The notes below the pieces were generated by a model. It was not told where the DNA came from. It ran no database searches and was given only the letters and a program-made list of their open reading frames with translations. The translations under genes were made by a program, and so were the position numbers. This document shows positions 1 through 10,652 of a DNA stretch of 55,592 nucleotides, piece by piece. Source of the stretch: Micrococcales bacterium (GTDB lineage Bacteria; Actinomycetota; Actinomycetes; Actinomycetales; Microbacteriaceae); NCBI GenBank assembly GCA_947452985.1, contig CANGEU010000009.1, positions 1 to 55,592 of the forward strand, in the 5' to 3' direction. Numbering within the stretch: the first letter of the stretch is position 1; each line of letters begins with the position of its first letter.

Positions 1-503
1 ACGACGTGCGGGTTGCCAACATTGATTCCCTGACCGAGTCGACCGACCGCTAACTGGTGTGCGTGAACGGTAACTTCGTCGTCTAGCTTCCAACGACCCA
101 TGTCGACTGCGAAACCGGCGCGGTTTGGCTGAACGTCTCTGACGCCAGCCCGAGTGCCTACAGTTAGGGTCTCGCCGTTCCCAACCTTGACCAAACCTTT
201 TTCGATCAGGTAGCGAGCAAAGACTCGGACGCCGTTTCCGCACATTTCCGCGACCGAGCCGTCGGCGTTGCGGTAATCCATAAACCAAACAGCCTCGGGG
301 CTCTCCTCAAGAAGCGCCTTACCTTCGGTAACATATTTGCTTTCAATGACGCGAATAAAGCCGTCGGCGCCGATACCAAAGTGGCGGTCACAAAGTTTTG
401 CAACCTGCTTGGGTGAAAGGTTTAGCGAATCGTTCGGGTCGTGAATCAGCACGAAGTCATTGCCAGTGCCATGACCCTTCGTGAACTCGACGGTTTTTCC
501 CAT
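1..503 (-). CDS. dapF: Diaminopimelate epimerase, 3' part cut by window edge
   Basis: Converts LL- to meso-diaminopimelate, the last step before lysine and the peptidoglycan cross-linking residue. The translation from the ATG at 503 runs about 167 residues to the window edge. It shows the N-terminal family signature with GNDFV near residue 15 and the first catalytic cysteine in [13 protein letters not shown]. The second catalytic cysteine would lie outside the window. It starts 9 bases after the miaA stop, so it is probably the last gene of the recA-recX-miaB-miaA run. dapA and dapB of the same pathway are also in this window but not adjacent. Confidence 0.95.
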   Translation of the reverse strand, partial: MGKTVEFTKGHGTGNDFVLIHDPNDSLNLSPKQVAKLCDRHFGIGADGFIRVIESKYVTEGKALLEESPEAVWFMDYRNADGSVAEMCGNGVRVFARYLIEKGLVKVGNGETLTVGTRAGVRDVQPNRAGFAVDMGRWKLDDEVTVHAHQLAVGRLGQGINVGNPHV

Positions 504-512
504 GAGACCAGC

Positions 513-1442
513 CTATTCGCTCAGGTAGTTGTCTACGGTGGCCAAAATGTTCGTCGCTAAGTTTTCGTCTTGGTAATCAAACCAGTTGATGCGAGGGTCC
601 CTTCGGAACCAAGACATCTGCCTACGTGCGTAACGAGCAGTTAGTCGAGCGGTGTCTTCGATGGCTTGGTCCTGAGTGAGTATGCCATCCAGCTGTGCCA
701 AGGCCTGCGCATAACCGATGGCGTGTGAAGAAGTCTTTCCTTCACGAACACCGAGTGGAATCAATGACTCAGCTTCACGCAGAATGCCCTTCTCCCACAT
801 CTTGGCAGCGCGCTGCTCAAGACGGTTCACGAGGTGCGCTCGCTCCGAGTTCAAGCCGATTTCCAAAACCGGCTGCCAACTCTCATTCAGGTCTGGAAGT
901 TTTGCGGCAAAGTCTTCGCCGGTGATGGTTACCACTTCTAGGGCTCGGACGATGCGGCGGCCATTCTTCGGATCGATCCGGCTGGCGGTGTCTGGTGCGA
1001 GAGCCAGAAGCTTTCGATAGAGCTCGCTTTCACCAATTCGAACTAGCTCGGCTTCGAGTTCGGCACGGATGGCTTCATCGCGAGCAGCAAAGCCAAACTC
1101 ATTTAAGACGGCCGCGATGTAAAGCATTGAGCCGCCGACCAGGATTGGTGTGACACCAGAGGCTTGAAGTTCCAAAATCTTTGCCCGTGCCACCGGTTGG
1201 TATTCGGCAGCGCTCGATTCATCGGTGATCGCTAACCAATCGAGCAGGTGGTGAGGCACTCCCTGCCGCTCTTTCGGGGATAACTTCGCGGTACCGATGT
1301 CCATGCCGCGATAAAACTGCATGGAGTCGCTGTTGATAATTTCAGCCTTAGAGCCGAGGCTCTCGATGTGTTTTGCGATGGCAATGCCGGCGTCGCTCTT
1401 ACCGGTACCGGTAGGCCCGACTACCGCAATAAGTTTGGTCAT
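513..1442 (-). CDS. miaA: tRNA dimethylallyltransferase
   Basis: Transfers a dimethylallyl group to N6 of A37 in tRNAs reading codons that start with U. The 309-residue protein has the P-loop GPTGTGKSD at residues 9-17 and the family segment [18 protein letters not shown] near residue 38, both typical of MiaA, and family-typical length. The ATG overlaps the miaB stop by 4 bases, so it is translationally coupled to the enzyme that acts after it on the same tRNA base. Confidence 0.97.
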   Translation of the reverse strand: MTKLIAVVGPTGTGKSDAGIAIAKHIESLGSKAEIINSDSMQFYRGMDIGTAKLSPKERQGVPHHLLDWLAITDESSAAEYQPVARAKILELQASGVTPILVGGSMLYIAAVLNEFGFAARDEAIRAELEAELVRIGESELYRKLLALAPDTASRIDPKNGRRIVRALEVVTITGEDFAAKLPDLNESWQPVLEIGLNSERAHLVNRLEQRAAKMWEKGILREAESLIPLGVREGKTSSHAIGYAQALAQLDGILTQDQAIEDTARLTARYARRQMSWFRRDPRINWFDYQDENLATNILATVDNYLSE

Positions 1443-2890
1443 TTGGCCGGTGAGATTGACAGAGCGATGCGCTTGGTTTCGGCTTCCTCACCCAAGCGTT
1501 CTGAAGCGTCGCCACCGATTGTGCGACGAATGGAAATGTCGTCGGCGCTCTTGGTGTCGGCAAGTAAGTGATACGGCGCTGCATCGGTGACGGTGACGGT
1601 CACAATGTCACCAGGTCTCGGAGCACGAACACCTTCAGGCACGTTGAAGTGAACCAGGCGGTTGTCGCGGGCACGACCAGTGAGCCTCCCTGTGGCATCG
1701 TCTTTGCGACCAATGTTGGCAACCAAAACCTCAACGACTTTGCCAATCAGCTTCTGGTTCTCTTGCAAAGCAACCTCGTTTGCAACAGCCAAAAGTCGTT
1801 CATAGCGATCTTGAACAACTTCTTTGGAAAGCTGGTTGGGCATGGTAGCCGCCGGGGTTCCTGGACGCTTTGAGTACTGGTAGGTGTAAGCCGAAGCGAA
1901 ACGCGCCTCCTCCACCATCTTCACGGTGTCGAGGAACTCTTCCTCAGTCTCACCAGGGAATCCGACGATGATGTCGGTTGAAATAGCTGCGTCTGGAATT
2001 ACCTTACGAACTCGCTCTAGGATTCCCAGATACTTGTCGCGGCGATAACTACGGCGCATATCTTTCAAGACTTTGTCGTTACCCGACTGAAGCGGCATGT
2101 GGAGTTGCGGCATGACGTTTGGAGTTTCGGCCATTGCCTCAATCACGTCGTCGGTGAAAGCGGCAGGGTGTGGGCTGGTGAATCGGATGCGTTCAAGACC
2201 CTCGATTTGCCCAGCTGCTCGAAGTAACTTAGCAAAAGCTCCTTTGTCGCCGAATTCCACACCGTAGGAGTTCACGTTTTGACCAAGCAGAGTGATTTCG
2301 ATGACGCCTTCAGAAACAAGTGCCTCAATCTCGGCCAGGATTTCACCAGGACGACGGTCTCGCTCTTTTCCACGCAGCGACGGGACGATGCAGAAGGTAC
2401 AGGTGTTGTTACAGCCAACCGAAATTGACACCAATGCCGAATAGGCCGAGTCGCGTTTGGTTGGAAGCGAACTGGGGAACGCTTCTAGGCTCTCCACAAT
2501 TTCAACCTGAGCCTCTTGGTTGTAACGCGCGCGCTCTAGAAGCGCCGGAAGTGAACCAATGTTGTGAGTGCCAAATACTGCATCAACCCAAGGCGCCTTC
2601 TTCAGAATGACGGCCTTGTCTTTCTGCGCGAGACAACCGCCAACTGCAATTTGCATGTTGGGGTTGGCCTTCTTGGATGGCAGCAACTGACCTAGGTTTG
2701 CATAAAGTTTGTTGTCGGCATTCTCACGCACCGCACAGGTGTTGAACACAACTACATCGGCCACTTCGCCTTCAGCCACAGGAACCATGCCGGCACCCTC
2801 GAGCAAACCTGAAAGGCGCTCGGAATCGTGTACGTTCATAGCACAGCCATAGGTTCGTACTTGATAGGTGCGAGTTTGCGTGGAAGTCAT
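1439..2890 (-). CDS. miaB: tRNA-2-methylthio-N6-dimethylallyladenosine synthase
   Basis: Radical-SAM methylthiotransferase that adds the 2-methylthio group to i6A37 made by MiaA. The 483-residue protein shows the three N-terminal cluster cysteines (C16, C52, C86) and the radical-SAM motif CNNTCTFC at 160-167, which together ligate two 4Fe-4S clusters, plus a C-terminal TRAM-like RNA-binding region around residues 385-450. The ATG overlaps the recX stop as TAATG and has a GGAGG Shine-Dalgarno, so it is coupled to recX. Confidence 0.97.
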   Translation of the reverse strand: MTSTQTRTYQVRTYGCAMNVHDSERLSGLLEGAGMVPVAEGEVADVVVFNTCAVRENADNKLYANLGQLLPSKKANPNMQIAVGGCLAQKDKAVILKKAPWVDAVFGTHNIGSLPALLERARYNQEAQVEIVESLEAFPSSLPTKRDSAYSALVSISVGCNNTCTFCIVPSLRGKERDRRPGEILAEIEALVSEGVIEITLLGQNVNSYGVEFGDKGAFAKLLRAAGQIEGLERIRFTSPHPAAFTDDVIEAMAETPNVMPQLHMPLQSGNDKVLKDMRRSYRRDKYLGILERVRKVIPDAAISTDIIVGFPGETEEEFLDTVKMVEEARFASAYTYQYSKRPGTPAATMPNQLSKEVVQDRYERLLAVANEVALQENQKLIGKVVEVLVANIGRKDDATGRLTGRARDNRLVHFNVPEGVRAPRPGDIVTVTVTDAAPYHLLADTKSADDISIRRTIGGDASERLGEEAETKRIALSISPAK

Positions 2891-3441
2891 TAGACCTCCG
2901 ATTTTACCTGCTCAGCCAGCGCTACGCGGGTTGCGGTACCGACCACCGAGCCAGAGTAACCCTTGCGACCCAAAAACCCCGCTAATCGCCGTTTAATGAC
3001 GTCTGTTTCAAGCCCCGACATGCGGCGAACTCGGTTGATAGCCAGTTCGTTGGCTCGGGCTTGCTCACTCTCGGAATCCAGTTCAACCAGAGCTTCTTCA
3101 ATTAAGTTTTCGCCGATGCCCTTTTCGCGAAGTTCGCGAGCGATAGCCGACTTTGCCAGACCTTTGGTTTTGACGCGAGAGCTAGTGAATAGCCGCGCAA
3201 AGGTAACGTCGTCGATGATTTGGGCTTCTTCGAAGCGATCCAGAATGCGCTCAGCGATTTCAGAGTCGATGCCGCGCTTGGCCAGAATCTTGCGACACTG
3301 GTCTTTCGACTTGGCCGATCGTCCTAATTGATAGAGCAGTACGTTTCGTGCTCGGGTTTCCTGGCGCTCCGGGGACAGCGAAGGGGTCGAATCCGAATCG
3401 TCTTTTTCGACTCGAGTTCGACCCCTGCGCTGAAAAGCCAT
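2890..3441 (-). CDS. recX: Regulatory protein RecX
   Basis: Modulates RecA filament growth. I start it at the ATG at 3441 (protein begins [10 protein letters not shown]), one base after the recA stop, rather than at the upstream in-frame start at 3483, which would overlap recA by about 40 bases. That gives 183 residues of charged helical repeats ([16 protein letters not shown] and similar), as in the family. Its position directly behind recA is the usual one. The first 30 residues are basic and low in complexity. Co-transcription with recA would make it SOS-controlled. Confidence 0.93.
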   Translation of the reverse strand: MAFQRRGRTRVEKDDSDSTPSLSPERQETRARNVLLYQLGRSAKSKDQCRKILAKRGIDSEIAERILDRFEEAQIIDDVTFARLFTSSRVKTKGLAKSAIARELREKGIGENLIEEALVELDSESEQARANELAINRVRRMSGLETDVIKRRLAGFLGRKGYSGSVVGTATRVALAEQVKSEV

Positions 3442-3442
3442 G

Positions 3443-4525
3443 TTAGGCGTTGGCCGCCTTGGCGTCCTTAGCTTCGGTTGCAACTACCGGAGGTAGTTCT
3501 TCGGCTGGAAGATCTGCAACTGCGCGAGGAACACCGATTCCAAGCTTGGTCTTGATCTTCTTTTCGATTTCATCGGCAACGGCAGCATTTTCTATTAGGA
3601 ACTTACGTGCATTTTCCTTACCCTGACCAAGCTGCTCGCCCTCGTAGGTGTACCAAGCACCTGACTTCTTCACGATGTCGTGGTCGACACCGAAGTCAAT
3701 CAGGCTACCCTCACGCGAAATACCGATTCCGTAGATGATGTCGAACTCGGCCTGCTTGAACGGTGAAGCCATCTTGTTCTTGACTACCTTGACGCGGGTA
3801 CGGTTACCCACAGCCTCGGTGCCATCCTTCAAGGTCTCGATACGACGGATGTCTAGACGAACCGAAGCATAAAACTTTAGAGCCTTACCACCGGCGGTGG
3901 TTTCTGGGCTTCCGAAGAACACACCAATCTTCTCGCGAAGCTGGTTGATAAAGATCATGGTGGTGTTGGTGCTGTTTAGACCACCGGTTAGCTTGCGTAG
4001 TGCCTGCGACATTAGACGAGCCTGGAGACCAACGTGAGTGTCTCCCATTTCGCCTTCGATTTCGGCACGAGGAACTAGGGCAGCCACCGAGTCAACCACG
4101 ATTAGGTCGATTGCGCCTGAGCGAACCAACATATCGGCGATCTCTAGAGCCTGCTCACCGGTGTCTGGCTGGCTAACCAACAGAGCATCGATGTCTACGC
4201 CAAGAGCCTTGGCATATTCAGGGTCTAGAGCGTGCTCGGCGTCGATGAACGCGGCAACTCCACCGTTGCGCTGAGCGTTAGCGATCGCGTGCAGGGTAAG
4301 AGTGGTCTTACCTGAAGATTCTGGGCCGTAGATCTCAACGATTCGGCCACGAGGAAGACCGCCAATGCCAAGGGCTGCGTCTAGCGCGATTGAGCCGGTT
4401 GGAATGGTTTCTACAGGAGCACGGTCGTCTGAGCCAAGGCGCATTACCGAGCCCTTACCGAACTGACGATCGATCTGAGCTAGGGCTGTGTCTAGAGCCT
4501 TTTCGCGTTCTGCTGGACTTGCCAT
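3443..4525 (-). CDS. recA: Recombinase RecA
   Basis: ATP-dependent strand-exchange protein and co-protease for LexA. The P-loop GPESSGKTT, the Walker B region [15 protein letters not shown] and the NQLREKIGV loop are all present. I choose the ATG at 4525 ([12 protein letters not shown], 360 residues) because an AGAGGA ribosome site lies about 5 bases ahead and it matches the normal actinobacterial N-terminus. An in-frame ATG at 4546 would add a glutamate-rich stretch (MAEEEEE) and has no comparable ribosome site; those codons double as the Shine-Dalgarno. A LexA box lies about 140 bases upstream. Confidence 0.97.
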   Translation of the reverse strand: MASPAEREKALDTALAQIDRQFGKGSVMRLGSDDRAPVETIPTGSIALDAALGIGGLPRGRIVEIYGPESSGKTTLTLHAIANAQRNGGVAAFIDAEHALDPEYAKALGVDIDALLVSQPDTGEQALEIADMLVRSGAIDLIVVDSVAALVPRAEIEGEMGDTHVGLQARLMSQALRKLTGGLNSTNTTMIFINQLREKIGVFFGSPETTAGGKALKFYASVRLDIRRIETLKDGTEAVGNRTRVKVVKNKMASPFKQAEFDIIYGIGISREGSLIDFGVDHDIVKKSGAWYTYEGEQLGQGKENARKFLIENAAVADEIEKKIKTKLGIGVPRAVADLPAEELPPVVATEAKDAKAANA

Positions 4526-4697
4526 TTCTTCCTCTTCTTCTGCCATGGTGGGCCATCACGTTTTTATTCTGATGTGACACTATTCCGAACCAGCGACATT
4601 GACCACCGGCGTTTTCGATTTGTGGATAACTCCACTCCTCGATAAATCGACTCTAGCAATATTCGAACAAGTTTTCGAATAAATCTTTTCGGCGTGT
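4526..4697. other. recA leader / intergenic region
   Basis: About 170 AT-richer bases between the DUF3046 stop and the recA start. They hold the LexA box and a candidate recA promoter and leave a long untranslated leader of roughly 100 bases. I see no open reading frame worth calling and no clear terminator for the upstream gene. Confidence 0.6.
4663..4678. promoter_or_regulatory. LexA (SOS) box upstream of recA
   Basis: The palindrome TCGAACAAGTTTTCGA matches the Gram-positive/actinobacterial SOS consensus TCGAAC(R)NN(Y)GTTCGA in all but one constrained base. It lies between DUF3046 and recA. A TTGTTC inside it, read on the minus strand, followed about 17-18 bases later by TTTAT(C) could be the recA promoter, so LexA would block the -35 region. 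Confidence 0.8.
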
Positions 4698-4919
4698 CTA
4701 TTTTTTCGTAATTTTGTTCTGACCGTGCCAGCGGGCTTCAGGTACGCTGTTGGCGCGGCAAATGGCGAACCACACCTCGCGGAGGTCTTCCCCATCGGAC
4801 ATGCACTCCTTGGCGGTGCGGTCCTGAAGTTCGGTTAGCACCAGATCGTTTTCGATGACGGCGGCATAGGCAAGCCCAAACTCATCGTTCATGAGTTCCC
4901 GGAACTTGGAAAGGCGCAA
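4698..4919 (-). CDS. DUF3046 family protein
   Basis: A 73-residue protein starting MRLSKFRELMNDEFG and containing a conserved block near VWFAICRANSVPEARWHG. This is the small actinobacterial DUF3046 family regularly found next to recA; its function is not known. The start is TTG at 4919, one base after the clgR stop, so it is probably translated by coupling to that gene. Confidence 0.85.
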   Translation of the reverse strand: MRLSKFRELMNDEFGLAYAAVIENDLVLTELQDRTAKECMSDGEDLREVWFAICRANSVPEARWHGQNKITKK

Positions 4920-4920
4920 C

Positions 4921-5229
4921 TTAGCGAAGGTTTAGCAGAGAGCCGTTAACCGAATCGAAAAGTTCGGCTGGAATTGTGTCAGGAATGTTGATTCCTTCAG
5001 CAGTGGCAAGACGGTCTGAGACTTCGCGCATGATTTGCGAGATAGGAACATCTAGGGCCTCGGCGATTGAGAACAAGAGCTCGGAAGAAACTTCCTTTTG
5101 GCCGCGTTCGATTTCGCTTAGGTAACCAAGGGCAACGGCAGCGCGGGCAGCGACCTGGCGAAGAGTCTGACGCTTTGACATACGAATGTCGCGTAGAACC
5201 TCACCAATTTCGTGACGCACTAGAACCAT
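4921..5229 (-). CDS. clgR: ClgR-like helix-turn-helix transcriptional regulator
   Basis: A 102-residue XRE-type regulator. The helix-turn-helix covers roughly residues 9-65 (REIRMSKRQTLRQVA-like first helices, then LGYLSEIERGQKEVS as recognition helix). The sequence and its place beside cinA, DUF3046 and recA match ClgR, which activates clp protease and stress genes in actinobacteria and is itself degraded by Clp. Target genes cannot be read from this window. A strong AGGAGG lies 8 bases before the ATG. A closely related PspC/other XRE assignment is possible. Confidence 0.82.
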   Translation of the reverse strand: MVLVRHEIGEVLRDIRMSKRQTLRQVAARAAVALGYLSEIERGQKEVSSELLFSIAEALDVPISQIMREVSDRLATAEGINIPDTIPAELFDSVNGSLLNLR

Positions 5230-5328
5230 GTGCTACCTCCTGCTAAATAACTTACCCGTTGCTACCGACAAGTTTGACCAAATTACCTTGGAGTTTCCTG
5301 AGTGGTAGCAGTGTTTTATAGAACAGTT

Positions 5329-5808
5329 TTAGAGCCCTAAATGTTCCCGTAGTAGGGAAATTGAATTTGCTACTGCCGAGGCCCGGATTTCGGCTCGAGA
5401 GCCGGCAAGGTGCAGTTCAGAGACCTTAGTTTTCTTGCCATCGTGGATTGCCACGTAAACGAGACCAACCGGTTCACCATCAGGGCCACCATTGCCGGTC
5501 GTAGACACCGCAAGGACTTGACCAGCCTCCAGATCGAGACTCGCCTGACCCACGGCGCAAACCCCCTGAGCCATCGCTGAAGCGACCTCGGCCGATACGG
5601 CACCTTTGGCTTCAAGAATGGCTTCATCAACCCCAAGAAGCGCAACCTTGAGCTCACTTGCGTAGGTGACTTCGGAACCTAGGACGACATCTGAGGCGCC
5701 GGGAATTGAAACGAAGGCGTCGATGAGTAATCCACCGGTGATTGACTCGGCAAAGATGAGTTTCTTATTCGAAGCCCGAAGGGCAGCCAGGATTAACTCG
5801 GCGCTCAC
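5329..5808 (-). CDS. pncC: CinA-type nicotinamide-nucleotide amidohydrolase (stand-alone C-terminal domain)
   Basis: A 159-residue protein consisting only of the CinA C-terminal domain. ESITGG near residue 21 and the central STTGNGGPDGEPVG loop are the family signatures. Known members deamidate nicotinamide mononucleotide in the pyridine-nucleotide salvage cycle. The N-terminal MoaB-like domain of full-length CinA is absent, which is common. It overlaps the pgsA stop by 4 bases, consistent with an ftsK-pgsA-cinA operon. Confidence 0.9.
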   Translation of the reverse strand: MSAELILAALRASNKKLIFAESITGGLLIDAFVSIPGASDVVLGSEVTYASELKVALLGVDEAILEAKGAVSAEVASAMAQGVCAVGQASLDLEAGQVLAVSTTGNGGPDGEPVGLVYVAIHDGKKTKVSELHLAGSRAEIRASAVANSISLLREHLGL

Positions 5809-6335
5809 TTTCTAGCCGCCGCGAGGTACTGGAATCCACTGACCAAGGTGAGAATCAGAGCAAAATACAAAAGTGCAAGCTGTAGCAGCCCGAACGGCGC
5901 CCAGTAGCCAGCTAGCGGCGAGAGGTAAAAACCGACCGCGATCGATTGCATGATCGTCTTTAGCTTGCCACCGCCAGAGGCAGCGATTACTCGGTCTTTG
6001 ATCACCACAAATCGATAAACCGTGATGCCAACTTCACGAACCAAGATAACTGCGGTAATCCACCAATCGATTTGACCCAGAACCGAAAGAGCGATCAGCG
6101 CTCCCCCGATCAAAACCTTGTCGGCAATTGGGTCGAGTAACTTGCCTAGGTCGGTAACCTGATTACGTTTGCGAGCGAGAGCGCCGTCAACGCCATCGGT
6201 AGCGCTAGCCAAAACGAAAAGGAACACCACAAGCCAGCGCTCGTGAGCGGCCGGGTTTTGGTAGACAAATAAAACCCAAATAAACAATGGCGCCAAGGCG
6301 ATTCGGGCCATGGTGATTAGGTTCGGTAGGTTCAT
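5805..6335 (-). CDS. pgsA: CDP-diacylglycerol--glycerol-3-phosphate 3-phosphatidyltransferase
   Basis: Integral membrane enzyme that commits CDP-diacylglycerol to phosphatidylglycerol. The full CDP-alcohol phosphotransferase motif is visible at residues 47-72: D47, D50, G51, A54, R55, G64, D68 and D72, with exact family spacing. Several hydrophobic helices flank it in a 176-residue protein. It overlaps both ftsK and cinA by 4 bases. A related CDP-OH-P enzyme (for example a cardiolipin or inositol-phosphate synthase) is less likely given the context. Confidence 0.9.
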   Translation of the reverse strand: MNLPNLITMARIALAPLFIWVLFVYQNPAAHERWLVVFLFVLASATDGVDGALARKRNQVTDLGKLLDPIADKVLIGGALIALSVLGQIDWWITAVILVREVGITVYRFVVIKDRVIAASGGGKLKTIMQSIAVGFYLSPLAGYWAPFGLLQLALLYFALILTLVSGFQYLAAARK

Positions 6336-8926
6336 TCGTCGCGGCCGGTTAGAAGCCAGGCATCTTCTTCGTCTTCGTCTGGGTTGCCCTTTGGAATGAA
6401 TTCCTCAAATTCGCCAGCAGCCATGGTGCCGTTGTCGATGCGGTTTGCAGCATTTGCAACATCGGTTGAAGTCTTAGCGCCAGGTTCGCCTCGAAGCCCA
6501 GCCAAAACAGTTGCTAGATCTTCGGGTTTCACCATTACTTCACGAGCCTTTGAACCCTCGCTCGGACCAACGATATTTCGTGATTCGAGAAGGTCCATTA
6601 GGCGACCCGCTTTTGCGAAGCCGACGCGCAGCTTGCGTTGAAGCATTGAGGTTGAACCGAACTGCGAGTTGATGATTAGCTCTGCTGCCTGAAGGAGAAC
6701 TTCTAGGTCGTCACCAATGTCGGCGTCGACCATTGCCTTACTGGCAACTGGCTCATCCACGTCTGATCGGTAGTCAGGATCCATCTGCTGCTTGACGTGG
6801 CTAACCACGCGCTCCAGCTCTTCTTCGCTGAGCCAGGCTCCCTGAACACGGATTGGCTTATTGGTACCCATTGGTGAGAACAGGGCGTCACCCTGACCTA
6901 CCAACTTCTCGGCGCCTGGGCTATCCAAAATAACTCGAGAGTCGGTGACCGAAGAAACCGCGAATGCCAAACGACTTGGAACGTTGGCCTTGATGAGACC
7001 CGTGACCACATCGACCGATGGACGCTGTGTGGCTAGGACCAGGTGAATACCTGCGGCACGAGCAAGCTGGGTGATACGAACGATTGAATCTTCAACGTCG
7101 CGAGGAGCCACGATCATGAGGTCGGCGAGCTCATCGACAACCACTAACAGGTATGGGTATGGCTGAAGAACGCGCTGAGAGTTCTCGGGAACTTTGACGG
7201 TTCCGGCCACAACGGCACGGTTGAAGTCATCGACGTGCTTGAAACCGAACGACGCGAGGTCGTCGTAGCGCATGTCCATTTCCTTCACAACCCACTGCAG
7301 AGCCTCGGCGGCCTTCTTAGCATTGGTGATGATTGGGGTGATTAGGTGCGGAACGCCCTGATAGGCGGCAAGTTCTACACGCTTCGGGTCGATTAGCACC
7401 ATGCGAACTTCGGCTGGCTTGGCACGCATCAGAATCGAAGTGATCATCGAGTTCACAAACGAAGACTTACCAGCACCGGTTGCACCGGCAACCAAAAGGT
7501 GAGGCATCTTGGCAAGGTTGGCGATCACGAAGCCACCCTCAACATCTTTACCAACACCGATGGTCATTGGGTGCTTACTCTCGGTTGCAACCTTCGAGCG
7601 AAGGACGTCACCAAGCGAAACAGTTTCACGGTCAGTGTTAGGGATCTCTAAACCGATTAGCGACTTGCCTGGAATTGGTGCGAGGATGCGAACCTCATTG
7701 CTGGCAACCGCGTAGCTGAGGTTGTTTGATAGTCGGGTGACCGCTTCAACCTTTACGCCAGGCGCCAATTCAATTTCATAACGAGTAACTGTTGGACCGC
7801 GTGAGAAACCGACGACGCGTGCCGCTACATCGAATTCTGTGAAGACACCGGTGATGGCCTTGACCACAATGTCATTCGCCTCGGTCTTGGCTTTTGGTGG
7901 CGTGCCCGCAGGAAGCATGGTTAGCGGAGGCAGGTTGTATGGGCGCTTGGTCTTGGTCTTTTCCTGAACCACCACTGGCAGGTTTGGCTCGGGGAACAAT
8001 TCGCCATCTGGAACGTCTTCGGTGATAACAGCAATGGGTTCGGTTCTTTGCGTTGTGTCCATCGAGGTGACATCGATGACCGGCTCGTCTTGGAAGATGT
8101 CCTCGATGGCAACTTCGGTAACCACAGGGGTTTCGAATGGCTCTTCGGAGTCCTTCTTTTCGCGACGCCACCATGGAACCTTGGTTCCGTCGAATGCGTC
8201 GTCGCGAACTTCAGTTTTGGTCGATTCTTCTTTGGTCTTTTCCTCAGCAGGCTCACCAAACATGAAAAGGCGAAGCTGGTGCAATCGCTCGCCAATTCGA
8301 CTAGGCGCCGTCTTGGTAGTGATTAAGAGAGCTGCAAAAACAATTAGAGCAAGGGAAGGAACGGCAACCCAGACGCTCATGGCCAACAGCGGAGTTCCAA
8401 CCAACCAACCGAAGATACCGCCGGCATTCGTGAAGGCCTCGTTGTAACTTGGGTCGGTTGGCTTTGGAGTGCCACCGAAAATGTGGAAGAAGCCGGAGAC
8501 GCTAACGACCAGCAGGAATAGGCCAACTACGATTCGACCGTTGTCTTTGACCGTGGACGGAAAGCGCATCAGATAGATGGCAACAATCACCATCAGAATT
8601 GGAAGCGCCAGAGAAACGCGCCCAAACATGAGCCCCATGGTCCAGGTGTGAAGCGCATGTCCGAAACCGTCTTTGGCAGGCATGAACCAAGCCACCCAAG
8701 CGCCGATGATTCCGCTCAGGAAAATTGCGAATGGGAAACCATCGCGGCGATCTTCAGGGTCGATCTTGCTCAGACTGAAGGCACGGGCAGCAGCACCGAC
8801 ACCGTGGGCAAACATCAGGTAAACCTTGGAAACAAGCCCGCGCGAAGCTTCCTTTGCCGCGGGTTTGCGAGGTGCACTCTTCCTTGGTTTCGAAGAGCGT
8901 GCTGAGTTTGGTCGTGATGCTGCCAT
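6332..8926 (-). CDS. ftsK: DNA translocase FtsK/SpoIIIE
   Basis: An 864-residue septal DNA pump that clears chromosomes during division. The order is: a basic N-terminus (residues 1-30), about four membrane helices (roughly 60-205), an acidic linker (about 230-330), the RecA-like motor with Walker [10 protein letters not shown] near 480-490 and Walker [14 protein letters not shown], then a C-terminal winged-helix gamma domain (about 740-800) that reads orientation sequences. It probably has its own leaderless promoter (TACCCT, 6 bases, ATG) and leads the ftsK-pgsA-cinA operon. Confidence 0.96.
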   Translation of the reverse strand: MAASRPNSARSSKPRKSAPRKPAAKEASRGLVSKVYLMFAHGVGAAARAFSLSKIDPEDRRDGFPFAIFLSGIIGAWVAWFMPAKDGFGHALHTWTMGLMFGRVSLALPILMVIVAIYLMRFPSTVKDNGRIVVGLFLLVVSVSGFFHIFGGTPKPTDPSYNEAFTNAGGIFGWLVGTPLLAMSVWVAVPSLALIVFAALLITTKTAPSRIGERLHQLRLFMFGEPAEEKTKEESTKTEVRDDAFDGTKVPWWRREKKDSEEPFETPVVTEVAIEDIFQDEPVIDVTSMDTTQRTEPIAVITEDVPDGELFPEPNLPVVVQEKTKTKRPYNLPPLTMLPAGTPPKAKTEANDIVVKAITGVFTEFDVAARVVGFSRGPTVTRYEIELAPGVKVEAVTRLSNNLSYAVASNEVRILAPIPGKSLIGLEIPNTDRETVSLGDVLRSKVATESKHPMTIGVGKDVEGGFVIANLAKMPHLLVAGATGAGKSSFVNSMITSILMRAKPAEVRMVLIDPKRVELAAYQGVPHLITPIITNAKKAAEALQWVVKEMDMRYDDLASFGFKHVDDFNRAVVAGTVKVPENSQRVLQPYPYLLVVVDELADLMIVAPRDVEDSIVRITQLARAAGIHLVLATQRPSVDVVTGLIKANVPSRLAFAVSSVTDSRVILDSPGAEKLVGQGDALFSPMGTNKPIRVQGAWLSEEELERVVSHVKQQMDPDYRSDVDEPVASKAMVDADIGDDLEVLLQAAELIINSQFGSTSMLQRKLRVGFAKAGRLMDLLESRNIVGPSEGSKAREVMVKPEDLATVLAGLRGEPGAKTSTDVANAANRIDNGTMAAGEFEEFIPKGNPDEDEEDAWLLTGRDE

Positions 8927-8932
8927 GCCTCA

Positions 8933-8938
8933 AGGGTA
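8933..8938 (-). promoter_or_regulatory. Leaderless -10 box for ftsK
   Basis: On the minus strand TACCCT is followed by exactly 6 bases (TGAGGC) and the ftsK ATG. No Shine-Dalgarno is present, so transcription probably begins at the start codon. Confidence 0.6.
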
Positions 8939-8966
8939 ATCGCGAGAGGCGACAAAACCTTGGAGG

Positions 8967-10643
8967 CTACTGCCCTCTGACCACTACCGGAATGATCATC
9001 GGACGTCGGCGGTGCTTCTTGTTCACCCAGGTTCCGATGGTCCGGCGGATGACCTGCTGCAATGCGTAGGTGTCACGAACTCCATCGCCGGCAGCTTCGG
9101 CTAACGCCTTGGAAACCGTTGGCTTCACGTCGTCGAAGACATGGTCGTCTTCGGCAAAAGCGCGGGCACGAATTTCTGGACCAACAATGACGCGACCGAG
9201 ATCGTCGACGACACAGAAGATCGAGATGAAACCCTCTTCAGCCAGCACCCGACGGTCGGCCAAGTCTTCTTCAGTGACCTTGCCCACGGTTTTGCCGTCT
9301 ACATACAAAAGCCCGCACTCAACGGCGCCAACGACACTGGCAACGCCATCTCTGAGGTCGACCACCCAGCCGTCCTCGGTAATCAGAACATTGTCGGAAG
9401 GAATCCCAGTTTGCTCAGCAAGCTTTCCGTTGGCAATCAGGTGACGGTATTCACCGTGAACCGGCATAACGTTTTTCGGCTGCAAGATGTTGTAGCAGTA
9501 AAGCAACTCGCCGGCGGCCGCGTGACCAGAAACGTGAACCTTGGCGTTGCCCTTGTGAACCACATTGGCACCGAGTTTGGTTAGCCCGTCGATGACTCGA
9601 TAGACCGCGTTCTCGTTACCTGGAATTAACGATGAAGCGAGGATGACGGTATCGCCGTCGCCGATCTGAACGTCGTGCTCGAGGTTGGCCATACGCGAAA
9701 GTACGGCCATTGGCTCACCCTGCGAACCAGTCGACATGTAAACAATCTGGTTCGGTGGCACATCACCCGAGTGCTTGTAGTCGATAAGCGCGCCGGCAGG
9801 CACGTTTAGGTAGCCCATTTTGGCAGCAATTTCCATATTGCGAACCATCGAGCGACCAACGAAGGCAACCTTGCGACCGTTTGCGTAGGCGGCGTCGATG
9901 ACCTGCTGAACACGGTGAACGTGCGACGAGAACGAAGCCACGACGACCTTGCCAGGCGAACGAGAAATCACATTCTCAATTACCGGACCGATGTCTTTTT
10001 CAAGCGGTGTGAACCCTGGCACGTCGGCGTTAGTGGAGTCTGACATGAAAAGATCGAGACCAGCTTCTCCGATGCGAGCGAACGCACGTAGGTCGGTTAG
10101 GCGTCCGTCCAAGGGAATTTGGTCCATCTTGAAGTCGCCCGTGTGGAGAACGTTTCCAGCTGGGGTTTGAATGTGTACCGCAAGTGCGTCTGGAATTGAG
10201 TGGTTTACCGCCACGAACTCAAGATTGAAATCGGCAAGCTTCTCGTGCTGACCTTCGCGAACCACCATGCTGTAAGGCGTGATTTTGTGTTCCTTGAGTT
10301 TCGCCTCAACAAAAGCCAAGGTGAGGGCCGAGCCCAGCAGTGGCATGTCCTCGCGCAGCTTGAGGAGGTAAGGCACACCACCGATGTGGTCTTCGTGACC
10401 GTGGGTGAGCACAATACCGACCACGTCGTGCAGGCGGTTTCGAATGTAGTCGAAGTCAGGAAGAATTACGTCGATACCTGGCTGGTGCTCTTCAGGGAAA
10501 AGCACACCGCAGTCGACGATCAGCAACTTGCCGTTGATTTCGAATACGGTCATGTTTCGACCGATTTCGCCAATTCCACCGAGTGGAACAATGCGAAGAG
10601 TGTTCGGTTGTAGTTTGGCCGGAGCCGGGAGGGTTAGAACCAA
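8967..10643 (-). CDS. rnj: Ribonuclease J
   Basis: A metallo-beta-lactamase/beta-CASP ribonuclease with endonuclease and 5'-3' exonuclease activity, 558 residues. The zinc-binding motif HGHEDHIGG is at residues 81-89 and the beta-CASP block around 230-400 includes SGHAAAGE. The start is a TTG at 10643 with AGAGGA about 5 bases ahead, 9 bases after the dapA stop. The dapA-rnj pair is typical of actinobacteria. PNPase, the other main RNA-decay nuclease, is also encoded in this window. Confidence 0.95.
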   Translation of the reverse strand: MVLTLPAPAKLQPNTLRIVPLGGIGEIGRNMTVFEINGKLLIVDCGVLFPEEHQPGIDVILPDFDYIRNRLHDVVGIVLTHGHEDHIGGVPYLLKLREDMPLLGSALTLAFVEAKLKEHKITPYSMVVREGQHEKLADFNLEFVAVNHSIPDALAVHIQTPAGNVLHTGDFKMDQIPLDGRLTDLRAFARIGEAGLDLFMSDSTNADVPGFTPLEKDIGPVIENVISRSPGKVVVASFSSHVHRVQQVIDAAYANGRKVAFVGRSMVRNMEIAAKMGYLNVPAGALIDYKHSGDVPPNQIVYMSTGSQGEPMAVLSRMANLEHDVQIGDGDTVILASSLIPGNENAVYRVIDGLTKLGANVVHKGNAKVHVSGHAAAGELLYCYNILQPKNVMPVHGEYRHLIANGKLAEQTGIPSDNVLITEDGWVVDLRDGVASVVGAVECGLLYVDGKTVGKVTEEDLADRRVLAEEGFISIFCVVDDLGRVIVGPEIRARAFAEDDHVFDDVKPTVSKALAEAAGDGVRDTYALQQVIRRTIGTWVNKKHRRRPMIIPVVVRGQ

Positions 10644-10652
10644 GGGTTCCTC

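Noticed and set aside
5230-5328. Possible ClgR operator in front of clgR
   Set aside because: I looked for the CGC-N5-GCG type palindrome reported for ClgR and did not find it here.
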